Shown here: positions 1 to 5,539 of the stretch, piece after piece
How positions within the stretch are numbered: the stretch's first letter is position 1
How the letters are laid out: every line of letters begins with the position of its first letter
DNA from: Woeseiaceae bacterium
GTDB taxonomy: Bacteria; Acidobacteriota; Vicinamibacteria; Vicinamibacterales; UBA823
Assembly: GCA_002696705.1 (NCBI GenBank)
Contig: NZSH01000025.1
Coordinates: 1 to 5,539 of the forward strand
Reading direction: 5' to 3'
DNA: 5,539 nucleotides
Made by a program: the position numbers and the translations under genes
The notes under the pieces: model-generated
The model's database searches: none
Seen by the model: the letters and a program-made list of their open reading frames with translations, nothing else
Told to the model about the DNA's origin: nothing

Positions 1-93
1 GAGATGCGAAATTACTACTTTGACCCTACGGAGTACGATACGTACCTTGACCAGCTCGGCATTGAGTATCCAACCGTGAGAGATCCTTCTTAA
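1..93 (+). CDS. 3' end of an unidentified protein gene
   Basis: An open frame runs from the first base of the window to a TAA at 91-93, giving the last 30 residues of a protein whose beginning lies outside. The visible tail is rich in Tyr, Asp and Pro (it contains RNYYFDPTEYDTYLDQLG and ends TVRDPS), is soluble in character and has no membrane segment or cysteine. I do not recognise the family, and 30 residues are too few for an assignment. It points toward the DUF362 gene on the opposite strand, whose stop is 74 bases further on, so the two genes are convergent. No strong terminator is visible in the gap. That this frame is coding rests on its reading cleanly from the edge to a stop followed by non-coding sequence and on ordinary amino-acid composition. 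An accidental open frame is not excluded. Confidence 0.6.
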   Translation, partial: EMRNYYFDPTEYDTYLDQLGIEYPTVRDPS

Positions 94-167
94 GCGTGCT
101 AGCGCGGATCTCGTTCCGCACGATTGAAGTCAAAATCATCAGGAGAGGCAGGGGAAGTGATGTCCTG

Positions 168-1445
168 TTACTTGGCCCGAGTGGTTATTCGCCGGCGACG
201 ATCGGTAAATTCAGGCGCGTCTTTTAAACATTTACCAAGGATACCGAAAGAAGTAAGTAAGGCGCGGAAGCCGGAGCGCTGGATCTTCACTTGTGGACCG
301 TCTTCCACTTGATAGCCATCGCTATCGACGGCTGTTTGATCCCATTTGTCAAACAAGCGACTCCAATTACTAGTTAAGACGTTTTTCATTGCCGAACGTC
401 CCTTCAGCGGATACCAAAAGCTATCGTGATAGAGAACGCTGGCAAGATAGGCCCATGGCGCGAGTATGGTTTTCAGTGACCATTCAAGTGGTCTACGAAG
501 TGGTCCCCAGTAGATCTTGTGTTGCATTCGTGACGCGAATGTCATGCGCTGAAAGGGTCCAACAAAATGCCAATTTTCTTCTGCTGCAAAATGATCTCCC
601 TTGATCGTGATCTCGCGAGGGTCTCCACAGCCGAGGCCCGCATCATGTGCGAGGCGGATGTATTTAATTGACAAAGGATCGAATCCCATTAATTTTGCCG
701 AAACCGCATCGATGGCTACTTGATCGCTGCTGGCGAGGAGCATATTTTTGACATGTGGAGTCATGCAGCGCGGCCCGGGTCCATCTCCAGCAAACGTTCC
801 GTCCATTACGGCAAATACACCGCGATGAATCCGTTTTTGGATCATGAGGAGATCGACAAGCGTTTCATGAATAACGGGATGGGTCCAGTGGCGGCGGTCG
901 TTTAGGAGGCCACCGAAAGCATTCTTCATTGCACCTGTTGTAGTGGTGAAGACATGTGTTTTAACTGTTGGCAGATGAATAATGTTTTCTCCGAGGAACC
1001 GTTTCGGGATAAGAAAGCCTTTCGGATAAACATCGTTCAAGCAAATAAATTGATTCGCCAGGTCTCCCACTGCATCTCTGATGTTGATCCACTCTTCTCC
1101 TTCGTATAGGTGCACATTCCGTAGGCCGTGTGATTCCACGACATTGAGTTGCTTGTTCTCTCGTTCACCAAGATGTGCATCGATGACAACTGTGCGATTG
1201 TGACAGGCGTGGATGAGTGACGGATCATACCCATCACGTTTCATTGCTCGTACGACTCCGTCTAACTGCCAGGGGGTTGTTGAACTTCCCGGAAAGAAAA
1301 AATGCCACGAAATATTGACCTTGAGTGCGGTGTCCACAGAGCGATCAATGACATTTTGATAATCAGCGAGGTTGAGTAATTCGTGATAATCCCGTAGAAC
1401 AGTGGCAGGCTGAGTCTTAAGAACGGCAACTGTTGCGCGAGACAT
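168..1445 (-). CDS. DUF362 domain-containing protein
   Basis: A 425-residue protein with the hallmarks of the DUF362 family (PF04015). These are a short beta-strand start followed by LKVNIS at 41-46, the core block VKTHVFTTTTGAMKNAFGG at about 161-179, the VMDGTFAGDGPGP segment at 213-225, and an SSDQVAIDAVSAKLMGFDP block at 239-257 followed by GLGCGDP at 270-276. The biochemical role of the family is not established. Some members are fused to ferredoxin domains, but this one has only scattered cysteines and no CxxCxxC cluster. After the DUF362 core comes a tail of about 125 residues with an aromatic, weakly hydrophobic stretch (about 326-347, including APWAYLASVLYHDSFWYP) and a basic end. 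It may touch the membrane, but no clear transmembrane helix is seen. The ATG at 1445 is the only standard start in the frame before an upstream stop. An AAGG sits only 2 bases before it, so the ribosome site is poor. The gene lies 142 bases downstream of the CoxL-like gene on the same strand but behind a strong terminator, so it probably has its own promoter; I found no convincing one. Confidence 0.9.
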   Translation of the reverse strand: MSRATVAVLKTQPATVLRDYHELLNLADYQNVIDRSVDTALKVNISWHFFFPGSSTTPWQLDGVVRAMKRDGYDPSLIHACHNRTVVIDAHLGERENKQLNVVESHGLRNVHLYEGEEWINIRDAVGDLANQFICLNDVYPKGFLIPKRFLGENIIHLPTVKTHVFTTTTGAMKNAFGGLLNDRRHWTHPVIHETLVDLLMIQKRIHRGVFAVMDGTFAGDGPGPRCMTPHVKNMLLASSDQVAIDAVSAKLMGFDPLSIKYIRLAHDAGLGCGDPREITIKGDHFAAEENWHFVGPFQRMTFASRMQHKIYWGPLRRPLEWSLKTILAPWAYLASVLYHDSFWYPLKGRSAMKNVLTSNWSRLFDKWDQTAVDSDGYQVEDGPQVKIQRSGFRALLTSFGILGKCLKDAPEFTDRRRRITTRAK

Positions 1446-1531
1446 TTCCTTCAGTGTACCGCGCCATGGCCTATGACGCTACCATTGATGAGTTTGCAAG
1501 TTAGGGTCGGTATAGCGAGGAGAGGTTAAAC

Positions 1532-1566
1532 AAAAAAAGCGGCGATACGCGCTCGCCGCTTTTTTT
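1532..1566 (-). terminator. Rho-independent terminator with 14-bp perfect stem
   Basis: A perfect inverted repeat pairs AAAAAAAGCGGCGA (1532-1545) with TCGCCGCTTTTTTT (1553-1566) around a 7-base loop. The GC-rich half of the stem (AGCGGCGA) is followed by seven T residues when read on either strand, so it could stop transcription in both directions. It sits 22 bases past the stop codon of the CoxL-like gene and about 90 bases before the DUF362 start, so its main job is most likely ending the CoxL-like transcript. No + strand gene precedes it nearby. Confidence 0.9.
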
Positions 1567-1587
1567 GTGTTCGAAGCCTAGTGGAAA

Positions 1588-4005
1588 CTATACGTTTATT
1601 GCTAATCCACTCAAAACCTCATCGTCGAGAGACGTCAGAATCATGTCTGGCGTGATCGGGATTCGCTTGAAGTAGTCGTCCCCGATCGCATCGGCAATTG
1701 CCGACAAGATGGCACCTGCTGACGCACCCACGGGAGGTTCACCGATTCCTTTAGCACCCACCGGTGTTTGTGGATCAGGAATATCAACGGCACCCCACGT
1801 CATCTTATTGGGGATGTCTAGGATCGTTGGTGGTTTTTGCGAGTAGAAACGTTTAGCGACCGGCAGGCCCCAATGCTGGTCATAAACCCACTTCTGAGTA
1901 CGTGCATGACCGAGACCCTGCACGACGCCACCTAAGATTTGACCGCCCAAGCTTCGTGGATTAATGATTACGCCGCAGTCGGCAGTCGCCGTGAAATCTA
2001 CGAGTTCGATATGACCGGTTTCAATGTCTACGGCAACTTCAGCAAAGCCTATGACGTAGCTAAGTGTGTCTCCATCGCGCCCGAACTCGTCTCGGGCAAC
2101 TCCCATTAGACCAAGACCGGCGAGTGCAGTCGCTGATTTCACCGTCCATGGATTGATACTCTCTGGCAACTCGTGCCCGTCGTAGCGTCCGCCCAACTCC
2201 ACAGCACGCTGCGCTGCACCTGCAAATGTCAGATAGCGCGACCGGTTTGAGCGATGATAGACTCGCTCGCCGCCGACCTCATACGATTCCGGCGAACCCC
2301 CCAAGTCACGCGCTGCGATTTCCTGCAGCTTGCGCTTTGCGTCCAAGCCGGCCGCCCAGTTCGCTCTGGTGTGGGCGTGGGTTGTTTGGCTACCGCCTTG
2401 ACCAGAACTCCAGGGCAAGTTTTTACCGGTATTCCCCCAAGTAACTTCAACTTTTTCCCATGGAAAATCGAGCACCTCGGCTGCTGCTCGTACCGTATCG
2501 AATACTGAGTGGGTACCAAGATTGCCGATACCAGAGTGTGCGTACAGTTTACCGTCCGGCCTGATTGTAAAGAGGCCATCGTAGCCGATACTGCCACCTA
2601 CATATGGACTCAATGCCACTCCTACGCCGGTTACCTTACTGCCGACGCGCTGCCCACTGCGTGCTTTTCGTTCGTCCCACTTAAACAGTTCCTTGCCCAT
2701 GTCGAGCGCTTCACTCACGAATGCACTCGTTGCATGGCGCCGCACTCCTTCTGCGTTTGGTGGTCCATAATCTGCTGCACCAGACGGGCCATTGATACGT
2801 CGCATTTCGATTTGGTCGATACCGAGTTGACGAGCTGCCTTCGAAACAATTGGTTCAAGCATTGCCACCATTTGGACGCCACCAGGACCTCGCTGTGAGG
2901 TGTGGGGCGGCATATTGGTTAGCACGCTGATACCTCGGAACCGCATGCTGTCAGGCTGATGTGCGAGCGATGACATTCGTGCACCGCTTAGGAAGTCTCC
3001 TTGGCGGTTGTATGGACCATTGTTCTGGATAAGGTACAGGTCGATCCCCGTTATTCGTCCATCACTTCGGAAGCCCATCTTGACGCGACCTTGCCAACCT
3101 GGTCGCGCACGTCCGATGTAGTTCTCTTCCTGCCTATTTATCCGCATCATTACCGGACGACCAATTTTCTTGGAAAGCAAGCCAGGAATTGCTTCAAAGA
3201 TCGAACCAGGGATCTTGCTGCCGAATCCACCACCGCAATACTCGCCAATGAAAACTAAATTTTCAGGTTCTATGCCAATCCAATTTGCCGCCGGAGCATG
3301 GCTACGTACGACACTTTGTGTTGACGCGAAGAGGTAACATTTTCCATTTTCCCAATAAGCCATGGCCGTTCGTGTTTCAAGTGGCTGGTGGGAATTAGAT
3401 TGCTGAACAACTGTTTCGTCTAAGACCAGATCAGCTTCTGCCAAAGCTGTGTCAACGTCACCGAAGCTCCACTCTTCCCCAGGTTCACCCATGGGCAGAC
3501 GCCCGGTTGCTTCTTCCGCAAAGTCATCAGTGGTCCACTTAATTGTTTGCACTTCACGCCCAACGTAGGCATTTCCATCAAGGCGTGCGTTGGAGCTTCC
3601 TGGGCGCAAGCTTTCGAGAGGATCGACCGCGAAGGGCAGAGGTTCGTAATCGACCTCGATCTTCTCGATAGCATCGGCCGCTGTTGTTTCGTCAATCGCT
3701 GCGACGGCAAGGATTGGTTGACCTTCATATAACGGCTCTGTGGAGTTCAGTGCGCGTTCTTGAATACCGTCACTATCTACTGGTGGAAGGTCGTCTTCGG
3801 TTAGAATTCCGAGCACTCCGTCCATAGCTTCAGCTGCACTTGTGTCGATGCGCGTGATTCGGGCATGCGGCATTGGGCTGAGTAGGAGTTTGGCAAATAC
3901 CATGCCTTCAGCACGAAAATCTTCGGCATATTTTGCCTGGCCAGTCACTTTGGCTACAAGGTCTGGTGTTGTGTAGTCTTTCCCAAGGATTTTATGGTGA
4001 GCCAC
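1588..4005 (-). CDS. Xanthine dehydrogenase family (CoxL-like) molybdopterin-binding subunit
   Basis: An 805-residue large subunit of the molybdenum hydroxylase family (xanthine oxidase / CO dehydrogenase / aldehyde oxidoreductase), which binds the Mo-pyranopterin cofactor and oxidises substrate with water as oxygen donor. The N-terminal domain (about 1-120) opens with ILGKDYTTPDLVAKVTGQAKY, typical of Ald_Xan_dh_C. The Mo-binding domains follow, with CGGGFGSK at 257-264, RQEE at 291-294, the substrate-loop region SQRGPGGVQ at 370-378, GQGGSQTT at 535-542, DCGVIINP at 676-683, GGQILGGVVQGLG at 687-699 and AKGIGEPP at 751-758. In the last, Glu756 corresponds to the catalytic base of the family. 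Length and domain order are normal and the gene looks intact. The loop matches neither the form I CO dehydrogenase signature (AYxCSFR) nor the form II one (AYRGAGR), so CO as substrate is unlikely and the true substrate is unknown. No signal peptide is seen. I chose the GTG at 4005 because a perfect GGAGG lies 6 bases upstream and the protein then begins just before the conserved ILGKDY block; a frame extension of 20 residues upstream looks non-coding. The usual [2Fe-2S] and FAD subunit genes are not adjacent. Confidence 0.93.
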   Translation of the reverse strand: MAHHKILGKDYTTPDLVAKVTGQAKYAEDFRAEGMVFAKLLLSPMPHARITRIDTSAAEAMDGVLGILTEDDLPPVDSDGIQERALNSTEPLYEGQPILAVAAIDETTAADAIEKIEVDYEPLPFAVDPLESLRPGSSNARLDGNAYVGREVQTIKWTTDDFAEEATGRLPMGEPGEEWSFGDVDTALAEADLVLDETVVQQSNSHQPLETRTAMAYWENGKCYLFASTQSVVRSHAPAANWIGIEPENLVFIGEYCGGGFGSKIPGSIFEAIPGLLSKKIGRPVMMRINRQEENYIGRARPGWQGRVKMGFRSDGRITGIDLYLIQNNGPYNRQGDFLSGARMSSLAHQPDSMRFRGISVLTNMPPHTSQRGPGGVQMVAMLEPIVSKAARQLGIDQIEMRRINGPSGAADYGPPNAEGVRRHATSAFVSEALDMGKELFKWDERKARSGQRVGSKVTGVGVALSPYVGGSIGYDGLFTIRPDGKLYAHSGIGNLGTHSVFDTVRAAAEVLDFPWEKVEVTWGNTGKNLPWSSGQGGSQTTHAHTRANWAAGLDAKRKLQEIAARDLGGSPESYEVGGERVYHRSNRSRYLTFAGAAQRAVELGGRYDGHELPESINPWTVKSATALAGLGLMGVARDEFGRDGDTLSYVIGFAEVAVDIETGHIELVDFTATADCGVIINPRSLGGQILGGVVQGLGHARTQKWVYDQHWGLPVAKRFYSQKPPTILDIPNKMTWGAVDIPDPQTPVGAKGIGEPPVGASAGAILSAIADAIGDDYFKRIPITPDMILTSLDDEVLSGLAINV

Positions 4006-4011
4006 GTCAAA

Positions 4012-4016
4012 CCTCC
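4012..4016 (-). promoter_or_regulatory. Shine-Dalgarno site fixing the GTG start of the CoxL-like gene
   Basis: On the minus strand GGAGG ends 6 bases before the GTG at 4005. This spacing and perfect core decide for the GTG over in-frame starts further upstream (for example at 4053 or 4065). Confidence 0.8.
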
Positions 4017-4130
4017 ACAGTTTTGCAATGTATAGACGATGGAAGCTTAGCATGGAAGCGATCACAAATTCACGAGGAATTCGTAGATGTTTTCGCCTTT
4101 CTTTTCGCTGTTTTTGCGCCCAGCGAGGAG

Positions 4131-4138
4131 TTTATACT
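4131..4138. promoter_or_regulatory. Candidate divergent promoter with overlapping -10 hexamers
   Basis: The block TTTATACT reads TATACT on the + strand (4133-4138, 5 of 6 matches to TATAAT) and TATAAA on the - strand (4136-4131, also 5 of 6). On the + strand it would place transcription start about 30 bases before the ATG of the subunit 3 gene. On the - strand it would give a leader of about 120 bases for the CoxL-like gene. The -35 matches are weak on both sides (T-rich TTTTTG at 4111-4116 for +; TTAAGG 17 bases upstream for -). An alternative - strand -10, TATACA at 4034-4029, lies closer to the CoxL-like gene. A small dyad GTTG-CGA-CAAC (4142-4152) just downstream on the + strand could be an operator. 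All of this is read by eye only. Confidence 0.35.
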
Positions 4139-4163
4139 GCAGTTGCGACAACGCCTTAAAATT

Positions 4164-4167
4164 GGAG
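4164..4167 (+). promoter_or_regulatory. Shine-Dalgarno site for the preferred start of the subunit 3 gene
   Basis: GGAG lies 9 bases before the ATG at 4177. A competing GAGGAA at 4074-4079 stands before an in-frame ATG at 4087, so ribosome sites alone do not settle the start. The Tat signal position and the -10 candidate at 4133 favour 4177. Confidence 0.55.
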
Positions 4168-4176
4168 CCAAAATTC

Positions 4177-4854
4177 ATGTCTAAATCGAAATCCATTGAC
4201 CGCCGGGTGGTATTAAAGAGTTTGGGTGCCTCTGCGGCCGCCCAAGTTCTAGCTGGGCAGACTTCCGGTTCTGTGTTGGCGGCGGGTGGCCACCACCCGC
4301 GGGTACCGTTGGACGAGGGGCAAGTCTGGCAACCGAAATTTTTCACCGTGGCTGAGAACGAGACTGTGATTGTTCTTTCAGAACTGATCATTCCAGAGAC
4401 TGATACTCCGGGTGCGCGTGCTGCCAACGTCAATCAGTACATTGATTTTATTCTTGCGAACGATAAAAAAAATGAGGGCTTCGATCCATGGACTTGGATG
4501 AATAAGAAGCCAATCCAACGTGACGGTTTTCGTCGTGGTTTGAAATTGCTGGATCGCCTGAGTTCGGAGAGGTTTGGGCGGCGGTTTGTTGAAATTGATG
4601 AAGCGTCGCAGGTTGAGTTCCTCACTGAACTGGCTGCACCTGATGCTGCGTCATCGATACCTCAGGAAGCAATCGCCTTTTTCACTGAGTTTCGTGGGCT
4701 CACGATCGAAGGGTATTACGGTTCAGAAATTGGGATGTTTGAGGAATTGGATTTTCAAGGTAACACGGTGCTGAGTGAGTTCGAGGGATGTAACCACGCG
4801 GAGCATTTGAACTGGGATCCTCAAGTATCACGAAACCGAAATGAGGAACAGTAA
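4177..4854 (+). CDS. Gluconate 2-dehydrogenase subunit 3 family protein with Tat signal
   Basis: A 225-residue small subunit of the Gluconate_2-dh3 family (PF13618), the partner of membrane-linked or periplasmic GMC-type flavoprotein dehydrogenases. Residues 8-14 (DRRVVLK) form a twin-arginine motif, followed by a mildly hydrophobic Ala/Leu/Val stretch to about residue 36, which is a Tat export signal. The family body follows: [19 protein letters not shown] at 55-73, [16 protein letters not shown] at 76-90 and, near the end, [18 protein letters not shown] at 179-196 with GCNH at 204-207. In the related fructose, glucose and gluconate dehydrogenases this subunit is needed for folding and export of the catalytic subunit. 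Here the next gene starts inside this gene's stop codon (TAATG), so the two are translationally coupled. The protein could also start 30 residues earlier at 4087, but that extension is unlike a family N-terminus and would bury the twin arginines. The substrate of the complex cannot be told from this subunit. Confidence 0.88.
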   Translation: MSKSKSIDRRVVLKSLGASAAAQVLAGQTSGSVLAAGGHHPRVPLDEGQVWQPKFFTVAENETVIVLSELIIPETDTPGARAANVNQYIDFILANDKKNEGFDPWTWMNKKPIQRDGFRRGLKLLDRLSSERFGRRFVEIDEASQVEFLTELAAPDAASSIPQEAIAFFTEFRGLTIEGYYGSEIGMFEELDFQGNTVLSEFEGCNHAEHLNWDPQVSRNRNEEQ

Positions 4855-5539
4855 TGGAGATACTTCGGCAACCAGAAGAGCATGACGTCATCGTTATTGG
4901 TAGTGGAGCCTCAGGTGGCATGGCCGCATACAACCTAACCAGCAAGGGTGTGAAGGTTCTGATGCTGGATGCAGGTGATGTGTTCGATGTTGAAAAATTT
5001 TGGACGCATGTTTTGCCCTACCAAAGAGTAGAACGTTTGCGTAGGGGAGACCGCGAACCTCAATTCTATCTGGACCCTAAAGAACAACCGTACCTCGTTC
5101 CTGACGAGAAGCCATTCCTTCTAATACGTGTTTGGGGTCGTGGTGGGAAGACCAATGTGTGGGGTCGCGTGAGTCTTCGTATGTCCGATCTGGATTTTGG
5201 TGCCGCCGACCGCGATGGCTTTGGTATTTCTTGGCCGATTCGTTATGCGGACTTGGCGCCGTACTACGATCGTGTCGATCAACTAATCGGTGTGTGTGGT
5301 GGTGACGATGATTCCGAAGTCTTACCTGGAAGCCGGTACCATATGCCACCGGCGCCACCTCGGTGCGGGGAAGTTTTCATGAGGACTGCTGCGGCAAGTC
5401 TCGGTATTCCCGCCGTGGCAGGTCGCAAGGCAAATCTAACTCGTGACCACCGTGGTTTTCGTGCGTGCCATTATTGCGGGACGTGCGGAAAAGGCTGCCG
5501 TACAGCATCACGTTTTTCGTCGGCAGAACATTTGATTCC
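4854..5539 (+). CDS. GMC-family FAD-dependent oxidoreductase, N-terminal part
   Basis: The first 228 codons of a glucose-methanol-choline family flavoprotein, cut by the window end; family members are usually over 500 residues. The Rossmann FAD fold is clear: [11 protein letters not shown] at 12-22 (GxGxxGG) and a second strand ending LMLDAG, where Asp39 stands at the position that is Glu in most GMC enzymes. The family's second flavin block is [12 protein letters not shown] at 94-105, and [16 protein letters not shown] at 126-141 is typical of the gluconate/sugar-acid dehydrogenase branch. Residues 205-215 carry four cysteines in a C-x2-C-x2-C-x3-C pattern, which may hold an iron-sulfur cluster as in bacterial FAD-glucose dehydrogenase. 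No signal peptide precedes the FAD fold, so export probably depends on the Tat-bearing upstream subunit. The ATG at 4854 shares its A with the preceding TAA, and GAGG at 4843-4846 lies 7 bases before it. This is the catalytic subunit of an alcohol, sugar or sugar-acid dehydrogenase; the active-site histidine region and substrate pocket lie outside the window. Confidence 0.92.
   Translation, partial: MEILRQPEEHDVIVIGSGASGGMAAYNLTSKGVKVLMLDAGDVFDVEKFWTHVLPYQRVERLRRGDREPQFYLDPKEQPYLVPDEKPFLLIRVWGRGGKTNVWGRVSLRMSDLDFGAADRDGFGISWPIRYADLAPYYDRVDQLIGVCGGDDDSEVLPGSRYHMPPAPPRCGEVFMRTAAASLGIPAVAGRKANLTRDHRGFRACHYCGTCGKGCRTASRFSSAEHLI

Noticed and set aside
95..122. Hairpin-like repeats (CGTGC/GCACG and GCGGA/TCCGC) after the first partial gene
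   Set aside because: The two pairings exclude each other, the stems are 5 bp and no T tract follows, so a terminator call is not supported.
1446..1531. Promoter for the DUF362 gene, e.g. TTGCAA with CATAGG 18 bases later on the - strand
   Set aside because: Only 4 of 6 and 3 of 6 matches, which is not better than chance in 86 bases.
2226..2898. Several open frames antisense to or out of frame with the CoxL-like gene
   Set aside because: They lie fully within a well-supported conserved gene, have no recognisable motifs and are expected by chance from its codon pattern.
2872..2898. Annotation of the large subunit as aerobic CO dehydrogenase
   Set aside because: The substrate loop lacks both the form I and form II signatures, and the partner subunit genes are absent.
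4006..4065. A 20-residue N-terminal extension of the CoxL-like protein
   Set aside because: It spans a perfect GGAGG placed 6 bases before an in-frame GTG, and the family N-terminus begins right after that GTG. The extension looks like leader sequence.
5077..5358. A 93-codon His/Arg-rich frame antisense to the GMC gene
   Set aside because: The composition is that of a reverse-strand shadow, and the + strand frame carries the clear GMC motifs.

Overview
The window holds the 3' end of one gene, three complete or nearly complete protein genes and the 5' part of a fourth. It looks like chromosomal DNA of a free-living bacterium. Clear Shine-Dalgarno sites, a twin-arginine signal on a dehydrogenase small subunit and a Tat/periplasm type of oxidase suggest a Gram-negative, respiring lineage. 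Base composition is balanced, neither AT- nor GC-rich. I cannot name the taxon from the sequence. The gene families (DUF362, CoxL-like molybdoenzyme, Gluconate_2-dh3 plus GMC flavoprotein) are typical of uncultured aerobic bacteria from soil or the sea, and that is only an impression.

Layout from left to right. Positions 1-93 are the last 30 codons of an unrecognised + strand gene. It converges on a DUF362 gene (168-1445, - strand). A strong hairpin terminator with a perfect 14-bp stem (1532-1566) separates DUF362 from the next - strand gene, a large xanthine dehydrogenase/CoxL-type molybdenum-cofactor subunit (1588-4005). A 171-bp divergent intergenic region (4006-4176) carries overlapping -10-like hexamers for both strands. 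It leads rightward into a two-gene operon: a Tat-signal gluconate 2-dehydrogenase subunit 3 family protein (4177-4854), whose stop overlaps by one base the ATG of a GMC-family FAD oxidoreductase (4854 onward, cut by the window end).

How they may work together. The small subunit and the GMC flavoprotein almost certainly form one exported dehydrogenase: the flavoprotein has no signal peptide of its own and probably travels with its Tat-bearing partner. The flavoprotein also carries a C-x2-C-x2-C-x3-C cluster that could bind an iron-sulfur centre. The divergent molybdoenzyme subunit lacks the usual small [2Fe-2S] and FAD-subunit genes beside it, and its substrate loop differs from both CO dehydrogenase signatures. 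Whether the two oxidoreductases and the DUF362 protein belong to one catabolic pathway is inference from position only. I see no mobile element, CRISPR array or RNA gene, and no stretch over 300 bases without a gene.
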